In this document: positions 1 through 7,138 of the stretch, in pieces
Layout: each line of letters opens with the position of its first letter
Numbering within the stretch: position 1 is the stretch's first letter
Assembly (NCBI GenBank): GCA_947175845.1
Contig: CAMWOK010000035.1
Location: forward strand, 1 to 15,402
Length of the DNA stretch: 15,402 nucleotides
Reading direction: 5' to 3'
Source of the DNA: an uncultured Lachnospiraceae bacterium
Lineage (GTDB): Bacteria; Bacillota; Clostridia; Lachnospirales; Lachnospiraceae
Notes under the pieces: model-generated
What the model saw: only the letters and a program-made list of their open reading frames with translations
Told to the model about the DNA's origin: nothing
Database searches by the model: none
Translations under genes and position numbers: made by a program

Positions 1-83
1 AAAGGATTACAGCGTTTTTTTGTTTCTCTTAACTGTCAAAGACAGGATTATATCACCCTGCGGAAAATATAGCAACTATAGAT
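1..83. other. Non-coding edge downstream of the sulfatase gene
   Basis: This short stretch follows the stop codon of the sulfatase. I see no gene in it. A 5-bp hairpin (CTGTC, 3-nt loop, GACAG, at 33-45) has no U-tract after it on the minus strand, so it is not a convincing terminator. The glycan operon may therefore continue beyond the left edge of the window. Confidence 0.5.
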
Positions 84-1418
84 TCATTTCTCTTTTGTAC
101 CCGCCGGGCGAATCTCGGGCCTCTCCCCCTCGACCTCCCAAATCCAGGCCAGCAGAACCTGCCGCAGCTTTTCGCGGACCTGTTCGTACGCCGCATCCCC
201 CGCGAGATTGCAGAGCTCATGCGGGTCATTTTCCAGATCGTACAGATGCCGTTCCACATAGTACGGCATCGACGGATGATTCCACGCATCCTCACAGGAA
301 CCGCTCTCCACCGAATACTTCCACCTGCTGCTGCGCAGACACCGCCCGCACACAGACTCGGATATCTGGGAAAAGACATACTCCCTTCCCTGAATCCTGC
401 CCGCCACAGCCTGGTCCAGCGCAATCCCGCGGAACTGAGCCGGTATCTGCACCCCCGCCACGGACAGGATGGTTGACGGGATGTCCACCAGACTGACCAG
501 ATCCGAAATCCTGTGTCCCCCCTGAAACGGTCCGCCGTGCGCGACAAGCGGAACATGTGTACTGGCATCGTGACAGCTCCGCTTGTACTCAAAATTGCGG
601 GTGCGGAAATGGCATCCGTGGTCGGACGTGTACAGAAAAACAGTATTCTCCCACAGCCCCCGCCTTCTGAGCAGCGCCTCAATCCGCCCCACGTTCCAGT
701 CCAGCCTGCCACACGCACCCAGATAATCCGCAAAGCCTTCCGCCTGGTCCCCGGGCAGCTTTTGTAAATCCACAGGCAGCGGATACCCCGCGTAGCGCTC
801 TGCGCTCCCCTCTGGACCACAAAACCGCTCCTCGTCATTTTGATGATGCGGCTCTAAAAGCGAGAGCATCAGAAAAAACGGGCGCTCTGCGGTGTGCCGC
901 TCAATATATTCCAGCGCAAAGTCCGTCACGCCGTCCGCCCGGTATCCCTGAATTTCCAGTTTTTCATTGTCGTCGCCAAAAAGATACCCCTCGTATGCAT
1001 GCGACGTAAATTCCAGCAGGTTGGAGCACCGCCAGTACGCATACCCTGCCCGGTGCGCGGGCGGCACATCCCACCGGCTTCCCGCTTTTTGCTCCTGCGC
1101 CAGATGCCACTTTCCCACGTATGCCGTGTCGTACCCCGCCGCCTGCAGCCGCTTTCCAATGCAGTCCGCATCCGGCGGAAGGGCCTTTCCGTTGACAAAA
1201 TTTCCGGTCTCTGTGGCGTACCTTCCGGACTGCAGACACGCCCTGGACGGCCCGCAGACAGGCTGCGCCGAAAAACAGTTCTCAAACAGTGTCCCCTCCT
1301 CTGCCAGCCGGTCCAGGTTGGGCGTCACCCCCTCCACCACATTTCCGTAAGACAGTGTATCCCAGCGCTGCTGGTCTGACAATACAAACACAATATTGGG
1401 TCTCTCGGACTCCCTCAT
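84..1418 (-). CDS. Cys-type (formylglycine) sulfatase, probably glycan sulfatase
   Basis: A sulfatase of the alkaline-phosphatase superfamily (444 aa) that would hydrolyse sulfate esters, probably on a sugar given its neighbours. Visible signatures are the N-terminal metal-binding segment NIVFVLSDQQ (Asp15, Gln16), the formylglycine core CGPSR (Cys55, Arg59), K103/H105 in GKWH, His191 in EPH, the second metal site SDHG (Asp266, His267) and Lys279. Cys55 must be oxidised to formylglycine to be active; in an anaerobe this is done by a radical-SAM maturase (anSME), which is not in this window. No signal peptide is seen, so it is probably cytoplasmic. The ATG is preceded by a strong AAAGGAGGG site. 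It lies 33 bp after the sialidase stop and is the last gene of the operon within view. The exact substrate, such as 6-sulfo-GlcNAc, 6-sulfo-Gal or something else, cannot be read from the sequence. Confidence 0.93.
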   Translation of the reverse strand: MRESERPNIVFVLSDQQRWDTLSYGNVVEGVTPNLDRLAEEGTLFENCFSAQPVCGPSRACLQSGRYATETGNFVNGKALPPDADCIGKRLQAAGYDTAYVGKWHLAQEQKAGSRWDVPPAHRAGYAYWRCSNLLEFTSHAYEGYLFGDDNEKLEIQGYRADGVTDFALEYIERHTAERPFFLMLSLLEPHHQNDEERFCGPEGSAERYAGYPLPVDLQKLPGDQAEGFADYLGACGRLDWNVGRIEALLRRRGLWENTVFLYTSDHGCHFRTRNFEYKRSCHDASTHVPLVAHGGPFQGGHRISDLVSLVDIPSTILSVAGVQIPAQFRGIALDQAVAGRIQGREYVFSQISESVCGRCLRSSRWKYSVESGSCEDAWNHPSMPYYVERHLYDLENDPHELCNLAGDAAYEQVREKLRQVLLAWIWEVEGERPEIRPAGTKEK

Positions 1419-1451
1419 GGCTCCCTCCTTTCCAAAGAACGCAAAATTGAT

Positions 1452-2888
1452 CTAAACCTTCTCTCCCGTGAGCTCTGCAAGCGAGCAGACAACACACCGC
1501 ATGGCAGCCTCCTCATACTCATACCAGAGCGCCACGTCTGCGTCCGGAAGCTCAGCCAGACAGCTGTAACGAAACTCCCCCCGGTTCACCTGATAGTGAT
1601 ACTTCCAGCAGACCTCTCCCGACTCCTCTATCAGCCCGACCGCAATCACGCCGTTTTCCCGCTCGTACCGCTCCTCTCCCCCGTAGGGATAGCTTGCCAG
1701 CAGTGCAGGTTTTCCATCCACCAGGCGCGAATAGGGAATCACAGAAACCATACAGTTGCCGCAGTAGTGCAGCCCCGGCTCCCTCCGATACGCGCCCCAG
1801 GTCTCTCCGCCGTCAAAGCTGTCCGTATATGTAATCTCCTGTATCAGATTGCGCGAGTACATCCGCAGCCTTTTGTCCGGCAGCTCCACAATCTGTGACT
1901 CCGACGACTTGACACAGCCGCCGTCCTGCATGTACCCTGTCTGGTCCGCGCGCTTCCCGCGCTGCCAGGTTTCTCCGCCGTCCTCCGAGTAAATCACGCT
2001 GACAAACTCCGTCCCGAGATTGTTGTCGTATATCGGAAAAAGAATGCGCTCCCTGCCCTGGTGCGCGCAGACAAATCCTCTGCCGGGACACACGCCCGTA
2101 AAACCGACGCAGCCGATCTGTGCACTGATATCCCGCATGCTGCCCCATGTCCTGCCGCCGTCTTTGCTGACGCGGCAGATCAGATGATAGGCCGGGTACG
2201 CCTTGATCGGTGCAGCCGCAAAAAAGATGCTGGCGTGAATCAGGTTTGCAGTCTTTTCGCCGCTGCCGTCGAGCTGCGGAATCATGACCGACCTTATATC
2301 CGCGCCGCTGCGCTGGTACAGATACCACTCCTCGTCCAGCAGATACCCCTCATACGGCGTGTCATCCGCAAGGCGCAGAACCGGAAGATAGCCGTCTTCA
2401 TCCGGCTCTCCCGCATAGTAGGGATAGGTCTGCGCGCTCAGCTCTTGGGTCTCCGCGCGCGTGCAGCTCTCAAGATCCTTCAGCGCCAGGCGGCCGTTTG
2501 GATGTCTGCCCCCGTTCTGCTGTCCGTACACCATGCCGTCCACCGCCTGCAATCCCACAAACGCAGGGCACAGATCCGCCAGCAGGTACAGATTTCCCGC
2601 GGAATCCTCCGCCAGCGCCGGATCGATAAACCCTGCGCTGAAAATGCAGCGGTCCGTGCCGTCCGCCACATCCTCAAAATGATTTACAAACTGTCTCTCC
2701 CAGGTCATCCCGCCGTCAACGGACCGCGCAAAAACCGTCTCGAGATTTCCCGCGGAATCTTTCCCGTGCGCCCAGCGCGCGTCACAGGCAGCCACAAGCG
2801 CGCCTGCGCGCGTCACCAACAGGGACGGTATCCGAAATGCCTCGCTTCCCATACAGCCTTTCGAAAAAGGATCTGTCAAACTCCTCAT
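1452..2888 (-). CDS. GH33-type exo-alpha-sialidase (Asp-box/BNR repeats)
   Basis: A predicted sialidase (478 aa) that removes terminal sialic acid. The family's active-site set can be followed: Arg19 in the FRIP motif, an Asp36 acid/base candidate in ACDAR, Glu330 in SSESQIVEL, Arg346 sixteen residues later in MYSRN, Arg410 as the likely third triad arginine, nucleophile Tyr441 in FRYSCL, and Glu457 sixteen residues later in LWYE. Four Asp boxes (S-x-D-G-G-x-T-W) sit at about 56-63, 241-248, 301-308 and 357-364, with a degenerate fifth near 421-428. About 180 residues separate boxes 1 and 2, which fits the inserted beta-domain seen in many GH33 enzymes. There is no signal peptide or wall anchor, so it is probably cytoplasmic. 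The ATG has an AAGGAGAG site upstream and lies 28 bp after the fucosidase gene. An alternative is a related BNR hydrolase, but the spacing of catalytic residues favours GH33. Confidence 0.9.
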   Translation of the reverse strand: MRSLTDPFSKGCMGSEAFRIPSLLVTRAGALVAACDARWAHGKDSAGNLETVFARSVDGGMTWERQFVNHFEDVADGTDRCIFSAGFIDPALAEDSAGNLYLLADLCPAFVGLQAVDGMVYGQQNGGRHPNGRLALKDLESCTRAETQELSAQTYPYYAGEPDEDGYLPVLRLADDTPYEGYLLDEEWYLYQRSGADIRSVMIPQLDGSGEKTANLIHASIFFAAAPIKAYPAYHLICRVSKDGGRTWGSMRDISAQIGCVGFTGVCPGRGFVCAHQGRERILFPIYDNNLGTEFVSVIYSEDGGETWQRGKRADQTGYMQDGGCVKSSESQIVELPDKRLRMYSRNLIQEITYTDSFDGGETWGAYRREPGLHYCGNCMVSVIPYSRLVDGKPALLASYPYGGEERYERENGVIAVGLIEESGEVCWKYHYQVNRGEFRYSCLAELPDADVALWYEYEEAAMRCVVCSLAELTGEKV

Positions 2889-2916
2889 CCCACATCTCTC
2901 CTTTTCATCCGATTTG

Positions 2917-4293
2917 TCACTCGTAGACCCGGATCTGTTTCAGCGACACTTCGCCGCGCGCCGCGGTGATTTTCACCAGCAGCCTGTCCAGCTTGTCCCC
3001 ACCGCCATCGAGCAGTCTGTTCTGCTCCGCAAAAGGGTCCGTCATCACACAGATTCTGCGGTTCCCCACCGTGGTTCCCTGATAGAGCGGATAGTTTCTT
3101 CCCCCGTCCGCCACCGCCTCGATGCGGAAAGTCTCAATGCGCTGCCCCCTCTCAAGGTCCTCTAGGATCTCCACATACTTCACCTTTGAAACCGGGTGCG
3201 CAAGCGTAACCAGATACTCCGGCTGTGTGGGATATCCGTCTTTTTGCAGCTCCACCACAGCATCCACCGGATGCGCAAACTCCTGGTCGAGCAGGCGGCG
3301 CAGTTCCATGAGGCGCGCCACATCCCGATCGTCGATCAGGCCGTCCTGGTTCGGCGGGATATTCAGGTTCAGACAGGCATTCCCGCCCACAGCGCCCAGA
3401 TAAATCTCAAACAGCGTCCGCAGGGAACGGGGTTCCTCCTGGCTGTGCCAGAACCAGCCCGGACGGATGGATGTGTCCACCTCCGACGGCACAAACGACA
3501 ACCCCCGCGAATACAGAATGCTGCTCATACTGCCCACAAACCGGTCTGTGTTGTAGAGATAGGTCAAGTCCCCCTCCCCGGCAAGCGGTCCCGGCCCTGT
3601 CTGTACCGGAGCAAGCGGGCACAGCTCCGACGGCACCACCGCCCACTCGGACACGCGGCAATTCCCCGCCTCATTCCCGCACCAGCGCACATCCGGTCCC
3701 TCGTCGTAGAAGATGACGGCGTTTGGCTGGTATTTTCGAACCAGCGCGATGTAGCGCGAAAAATCATACTCCTGTTTCCTTCCGCCCGGCCCCTCCCCGC
3801 ACGCCCCGTCAAACCAGACACAGAAAAGCTCCCCGTACCCGGTGAGCAGCTCCTGCAGCTGGTTACAGTAATAGTCATTGTACGCAGGCGTGCCATACAG
3901 ATCACAGTTTCTGTCCCACGGGGAGAGATAGACGCCAAAGCGAAGCCCTGCCTCCCGGCACGCCTGTGCAGCCTCACCCACAACATCCCTGCTGCAGGGC
4001 GCATTTTTTACGCTGTGCTCTGTGTACGCAGACGGCCACAGGCAGAACCCGTCGTGGTGTTTGGCAGTCAGTATCATCCCCTTCATCCCCGCGGCCCGCA
4101 GGGTCTCTGCCCACTGGCCGCAGTTTAGGCGTTCCGGACAAAACAGACTTTCCGGCTCCGTCCCGTCCCCCCACTCCCGGTCGGTGAACGTGTTGATCCC
4201 GAAATGAATAAACGCATAAAACGCAGTGTCATACCACATCCGCTGCCGTGCTGACGGCACGACCCCCGCCGCTTCCCGCAAAAAATCAACCAT
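2917..4293 (-). CDS. GH29 alpha-L-fucosidase (subfamily B-like)
   Basis: A predicted alpha-L-fucosidase (458 aa) that would release fucose from host-type glycans. The GH29 barrel covers roughly residues 15-345: FIHFG (His30), TAKHHDGF (His79, His80), the SPWDRN strand, the nucleophile in VWFDG (Asp162), and RWCGNE, whose Glu208 is the candidate acid/base by analogy with 1,3/1,4-fucosidases. That last motif points to subfamily B, which acts on alpha-1,3/1,4-fucose of Lewis-type structures. The C-terminal 100 residues look beta-rich, like an F5/8-type carbohydrate-binding domain. No signal peptide is visible. The ATG is well placed after AGGAGGAG. It is the first gene of the operon and has its own promoter at 4388-4416. 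GH29 is very likely; the subfamily is less sure. Confidence 0.93.
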   Translation of the reverse strand: MVDFLREAAGVVPSARQRMWYDTAFYAFIHFGINTFTDREWGDGTEPESLFCPERLNCGQWAETLRAAGMKGMILTAKHHDGFCLWPSAYTEHSVKNAPCSRDVVGEAAQACREAGLRFGVYLSPWDRNCDLYGTPAYNDYYCNQLQELLTGYGELFCVWFDGACGEGPGGRKQEYDFSRYIALVRKYQPNAVIFYDEGPDVRWCGNEAGNCRVSEWAVVPSELCPLAPVQTGPGPLAGEGDLTYLYNTDRFVGSMSSILYSRGLSFVPSEVDTSIRPGWFWHSQEEPRSLRTLFEIYLGAVGGNACLNLNIPPNQDGLIDDRDVARLMELRRLLDQEFAHPVDAVVELQKDGYPTQPEYLVTLAHPVSKVKYVEILEDLERGQRIETFRIEAVADGGRNYPLYQGTTVGNRRICVMTDPFAEQNRLLDGGGDKLDRLLVKITAARGEVSLKQIRVYE

Positions 4294-4387
4294 TTGCAGC
4301 TCCTCCTTCTCTGTATCAATTGCACAATTTTCACTCCTGTTTGTGCCAAATCATGCAGCGCTGTCGATTCTGTATCCTTGCATTCTT

Positions 4388-4416
4388 ATTATACAGAACT
4401 TTCTGTAATTTTTCCA
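4388..4416 (-). promoter_or_regulatory. Promoter of the fucosidase-sialidase-sulfatase operon
   Basis: On the minus strand a perfect -10 TATAAT (4393-4388) lies 17 bp after a TGGAAA -35-like hexamer (4416-4411, 4 of 6 matches to TTGACA). The -35 abuts the stop codon of the upstream permease gene. Transcription would start near 4381, giving a leader of about 88 nt before the fucosidase ATG. The leader holds a 6-bp stem (GCACAA/TTGTGC at 4322-4327 and 4341-4346) and two copies of GATACAGA (4369-4376, 4310-4317). Confidence 0.65.
4392..4407. promoter_or_regulatory. Candidate operator: 16-bp perfect palindrome
   Basis: The sequence TACAGAA-CT-TTCTGTA has two perfect 7-bp arms around a 2-bp centre. 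It fills most of the spacer between the -35 and -10 and overlaps the first two bases of the -10. A bound dimeric regulator would block RNA polymerase, so a repressor site for the glycan operon is the natural reading. The regulator is not in the window. The AT-rich arms and 2-base centre make a transcription terminator unlikely. Confidence 0.5.
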
Positions 4417-5634
4417 CTATCTTCCTGAAACCTGATATCTTTGATAGATAAATTTTCCGGCAACGACCACTCCAATCCCTGCCAGGATATAGAGAACCGG
4501 AACAACCTGCCACGCCGAAAGACAATGTTCAGCCAGCGGAATGGTCCTGCTGTCAAAGATGTACTCCGCGTTGAGAAACCGCACGGGGCTCCAGTCCCAG
4601 ATCTGCGCTGCCACCCGGTACTGCTGCGGTATTCTGGCCAGCATTCCCGCCATGATCGCGCCCACGCCGACCGCCAGCGCCGCGATGCTGTTGTGCAGCA
4701 CCTCCGACAAGACCAGCATGAGCGCGCTGACTACCGCTGTTGTGACAAGGACGATGCCGTAGGCCGTCAGACATGCCTGACCGATGGAGATCGGCTCGGA
4801 GGAGTTCCACAGATAGGAACTAAAGCGCAAAGAGACCGCGAAGCCCTCCGCACCGTACACCGCAAATACCAGCCCGAACACCAGCGCTGACAGCGCAAGT
4901 GCAAGCGCCGACGACACGCTGACGCCCGCCGCGATTTTGGCCCAGTAAACCATGCTTTTCCCCTTTGCGCCCGATAAGATCAGCTGGTCTGTCCTGCGCG
5001 CGTGCTCCTCCGCAAAAACTCCCGCCATGCAGATACAGACCGCCAGCAGTATCAGAATGCTGATTGTGTTTAAGCCGTTGCTGAGTATCTTGCTGTACCC
5101 CTCATGATAAAAATATACGAGCGGCGTTTTTGTCTCTGCCTCCTTGCCGCGCCAGTACGCCTTCTCCGCGTCCGTCAGCTGCAGGTCCCGCCATATCTGC
5201 TCCAGGGTTTCGCCACGCGCCGCGTAGAGCGCCCGCTCGTCCGGCTCCCACTCCCGAAATTCATCAAAATTTCCCTGTGTCCACCGCCGGACTAAGTGAA
5301 AAATCTCACTGTACGGACGCGCGTAGGTCTCGTACTCCGGTGTCAGCGTATAGCGCTCGCTCGTGTCCGGGATCGTTCGATACGCCTTTGACACTTCCGC
5401 AAGCAGCTTCTGGTCAAGCGCCCTGCCGGACAGGGCATGTCTGTATTCCTGGTCCACCTGAAACATGTGGTAATGCGTGTCAGCCACCGCGCCGTCCACA
5501 TAGTATTTTCCCGTCAGGTCTGCGAACGTAAACAGCACAACGCAGAGCATACAGACAGCAGTCACGGCCCACACAAGCCTCCTGCCCAGAATCTTTTTAA
5601 CCTCATAACCGTAAATTGTGCCAAAATTGCTCAT
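4417..5634 (-). CDS. ABC-2 type transporter permease
   Basis: Membrane permease (405 aa from the chosen start) of an ABC-2 exporter. One N-terminal helix near residues 20-40 is followed by a polar, probably extracellular, region of about 150 residues. A cluster of some five further helices fills the C-terminal half. I chose the ATG at 5634 because it has a GGAGGG site just upstream, overlaps the ATPase stop codon by 4 bp (ATGA), and gives a typical cytoplasmic start, MSNFGTIYGYEVKK. Further in-frame codons upstream run inside the ATPase gene. Substrate is unknown; related ABC-2 pairs export peptides, lipids or drugs, or repair the envelope. Its stop codon directly abuts the next operon's promoter, with no terminator between them. 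Confidence 0.85.
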   Translation of the reverse strand: MSNFGTIYGYEVKKILGRRLVWAVTAVCMLCVVLFTFADLTGKYYVDGAVADTHYHMFQVDQEYRHALSGRALDQKLLAEVSKAYRTIPDTSERYTLTPEYETYARPYSEIFHLVRRWTQGNFDEFREWEPDERALYAARGETLEQIWRDLQLTDAEKAYWRGKEAETKTPLVYFYHEGYSKILSNGLNTISILILLAVCICMAGVFAEEHARRTDQLILSGAKGKSMVYWAKIAAGVSVSSALALALSALVFGLVFAVYGAEGFAVSLRFSSYLWNSSEPISIGQACLTAYGIVLVTTAVVSALMLVLSEVLHNSIAALAVGVGAIMAGMLARIPQQYRVAAQIWDWSPVRFLNAEYIFDSRTIPLAEHCLSAWQVVPVLYILAGIGVVVAGKFIYQRYQVSGR

Positions 5635-6347
5635 GCGTTTGTCCCTCCTGTAACTTCCTCCGCAAACTGCTGCAGATAAAATGCCTCCAGATCTCCTTTC
5701 GTTTCCTCCCACTTTCCCTGATAGATCAGCTGCCCCTCCTTCATCATCAGGATATCGTCCGCAATGTGTTCAATGTCTGAGACGATATGCGTCGACAGCA
5801 GCACAATGCTGTCCCTGCCCAGATCTTCAATCAGATTGCGGAAACGCACCCGCTCCTTGGGGTCCAGCCCTGCCGTGGGCTCATCGAGAATCAGCAGTTT
5901 CGGATCATTTAAGAGTGCCTGCGCAATCCCGAGACGCTGCTTCATGCCTCCCGAGAAGGTTTTGATCTTTTTATGCCCCTCCTCCTGCAGCGATACCAGC
6001 GCGAGCAGCTCGCCGGCCCTGCGCTTTGCCTTCGGTCTGGGTATCCCCTTCAGCGCCGCGAGATACAGCAGAAAATCCATCGCGCGAAACTCCGGATAAT
6101 ACCCGAAATCCTGCGGCAGATAGCCGAGTACAGCGCGGTATGCCTCCTCGCTCACATCCATGCCGTCGAATGTGATCGTCCCGCCAGTCGGTTTCAAAAT
6201 GCCGCAGAGCATACGCATCAGGGTCGTTTTCCCCGCGCCGTTTGCGCCCAGCAGCCCGTGGACACCCTCGTGCAGCACCAGCGACACGCGGTCCACTGCT
6301 ATCCGGTTCTGATATTGTTTTGATACACGGTCAATGACAAGCTTCAT
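5631..6347 (-). CDS. ABC transporter ATP-binding protein
   Basis: ATPase subunit (238 aa) that powers the adjacent ABC-2 permease. All the nucleotide-binding motifs are present: Walker A GANGAGKTT near residue 35, a Q-loop in YLPQDFGYYPEF, the signature FSGGMKQRLG, Walker B LLILDEPTAGLD, and the switch histidine in LLSTHIVSDIEH. The start at 6347 (MKLVIDRVSK) is chosen because it follows a GGGAGG site and matches the normal N-terminus of the family; the open frame extends another 49 codons upstream, into the preceding gene, without support. It sits 65 bp after the membrane-protein gene and overlaps the permease by 4 bp, so translation of the two is probably coupled. Confidence 0.93.
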   Translation of the reverse strand: MKLVIDRVSKQYQNRIAVDRVSLVLHEGVHGLLGANGAGKTTLMRMLCGILKPTGGTITFDGMDVSEEAYRAVLGYLPQDFGYYPEFRAMDFLLYLAALKGIPRPKAKRRAGELLALVSLQEEGHKKIKTFSGGMKQRLGIAQALLNDPKLLILDEPTAGLDPKERVRFRNLIEDLGRDSIVLLSTHIVSDIEHIADDILMMKEGQLIYQGKWEETKGDLEAFYLQQFAEEVTGGTNA

Positions 6348-6412
6348 AATGATAAACACCCTCCCTTTTCTGTACACAATATTCTGGAATCTCCCTTGCT
6401 TTGATTCCTTTC

Positions 6413-7138
6413 CTACGCCGCTGCGCTCTCCCTGACAAGCCTCACGCACTGCCCTGCTGTACCGGCGCCGAGCACAAGCACGCCCGCAGCCCACCAGACC
6501 AGGGCACTTCTCTCAAACAACTGCGGCGCACTCCCCTGCAGAGCCGCCGAAAGCACGCTGACACAGGCCGCTATGCCCGCACAGCAGTAGACTGACTCGC
6601 GCCCCCGCAGCCTGCGGACCGCCCAAAGCCCCGCAAACGCCGTCAGCAGATACGGCAGTAGCAGATATACCCCTGCCTGCGCCACGCCAAATCCCATGCG
6701 GCAAACCCCGGCCGGCAGCAGCCCGGCAAGCAGCGCCAGATTTTCCAGTCCAAGAATCCCCATTCTTGCCAGAATCACGCTGCGCAGCGAAAACCGCGTC
6801 GCCATCTCTAGCTCCGCCATCTCATACTGCACAGACCGCCCGCTCTCGGTAACTGCTGTCAGTGACAGCAGCGGCACAAACGCGGAGACCACCCAGAGCA
6901 TCTGCGCCGGAAGCCACAGCGCCGCAGTGGCACAGACCGCAAAAATCAGAGTCGACACCGCCCACACCCATCTGCGAATGTAGCCAAGCTGCGCGGCCAC
7001 AAATGCAGGCGTGCTCATCGCCGGCTGTTCCAGCGCCCGCAGAAACGCTCTTTTGCGCAGCGGCTCCGGCGCCTCAAACACATGTTTTAGTTCCTGTTGT
7101 AACCTCTTTTGCCGTTCCCTTCTTCGTGCACGCCTCAT
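6413..7138 (-). CDS. Six-helix membrane protein of unknown function, partner of ECF sigma
   Basis: I do not recognise this protein (241 aa). It has a very basic start (MRRARRRERQKR), a soluble segment of about 55 residues that is probably cytoplasmic, and then about six hydrophobic helices. A polar charged segment between helices 2 and 3 (ESGRSVQYEMAELEMATR) is probably a cytoplasmic loop. The start codon overlaps the sigma-factor stop by 4 bp (ATGA), so the two should be made together. Position between an ECF sigma and an ABC exporter suggests a sensor or anti-sigma role, or an accessory exporter subunit. No zinc-binding anti-sigma motif (HxxxCxxC) is present, so any anti-sigma activity would be of another type. 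Function is inference from context only. Confidence 0.75.
   Translation of the reverse strand: MRRARRRERQKRLQQELKHVFEAPEPLRKRAFLRALEQPAMSTPAFVAAQLGYIRRWVWAVSTLIFAVCATAALWLPAQMLWVVSAFVPLLSLTAVTESGRSVQYEMAELEMATRFSLRSVILARMGILGLENLALLAGLLPAGVCRMGFGVAQAGVYLLLPYLLTAFAGLWAVRRLRGRESVYCCAGIAACVSVLSAALQGSAPQLFERSALVWWAAGVLVLGAGTAGQCVRLVRESAAA

Noticed and set aside
33..45. CTGTC-AAA-GACAG hairpin as terminator of the glycan operon
   Set aside because: Only 5 bp and not followed by a U-tract in the direction of transcription.
2061..2969. Long open frame of about 300 codons on the plus strand
   Set aside because: It is antisense to the well-supported sialidase, is Arg/His/Pro/Ala rich, and has no recognisable domain. 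The same holds for plus-strand frames over 3196-4128, 6862-7797 and 11584-12714.
5635..5712. Upstream start for the ABC permease (431 aa)
   Set aside because: It would run 26 codons inside the ATPase gene. The ATG at 5634 has a ribosome binding site and the standard 4-bp overlap.
6368..6374. Copy of the operator arm TACAGAA before the ABC ATPase gene
   Set aside because: A single 7-mer is expected about twice by chance in this window on both strands, and there is no inverted partner next to it.
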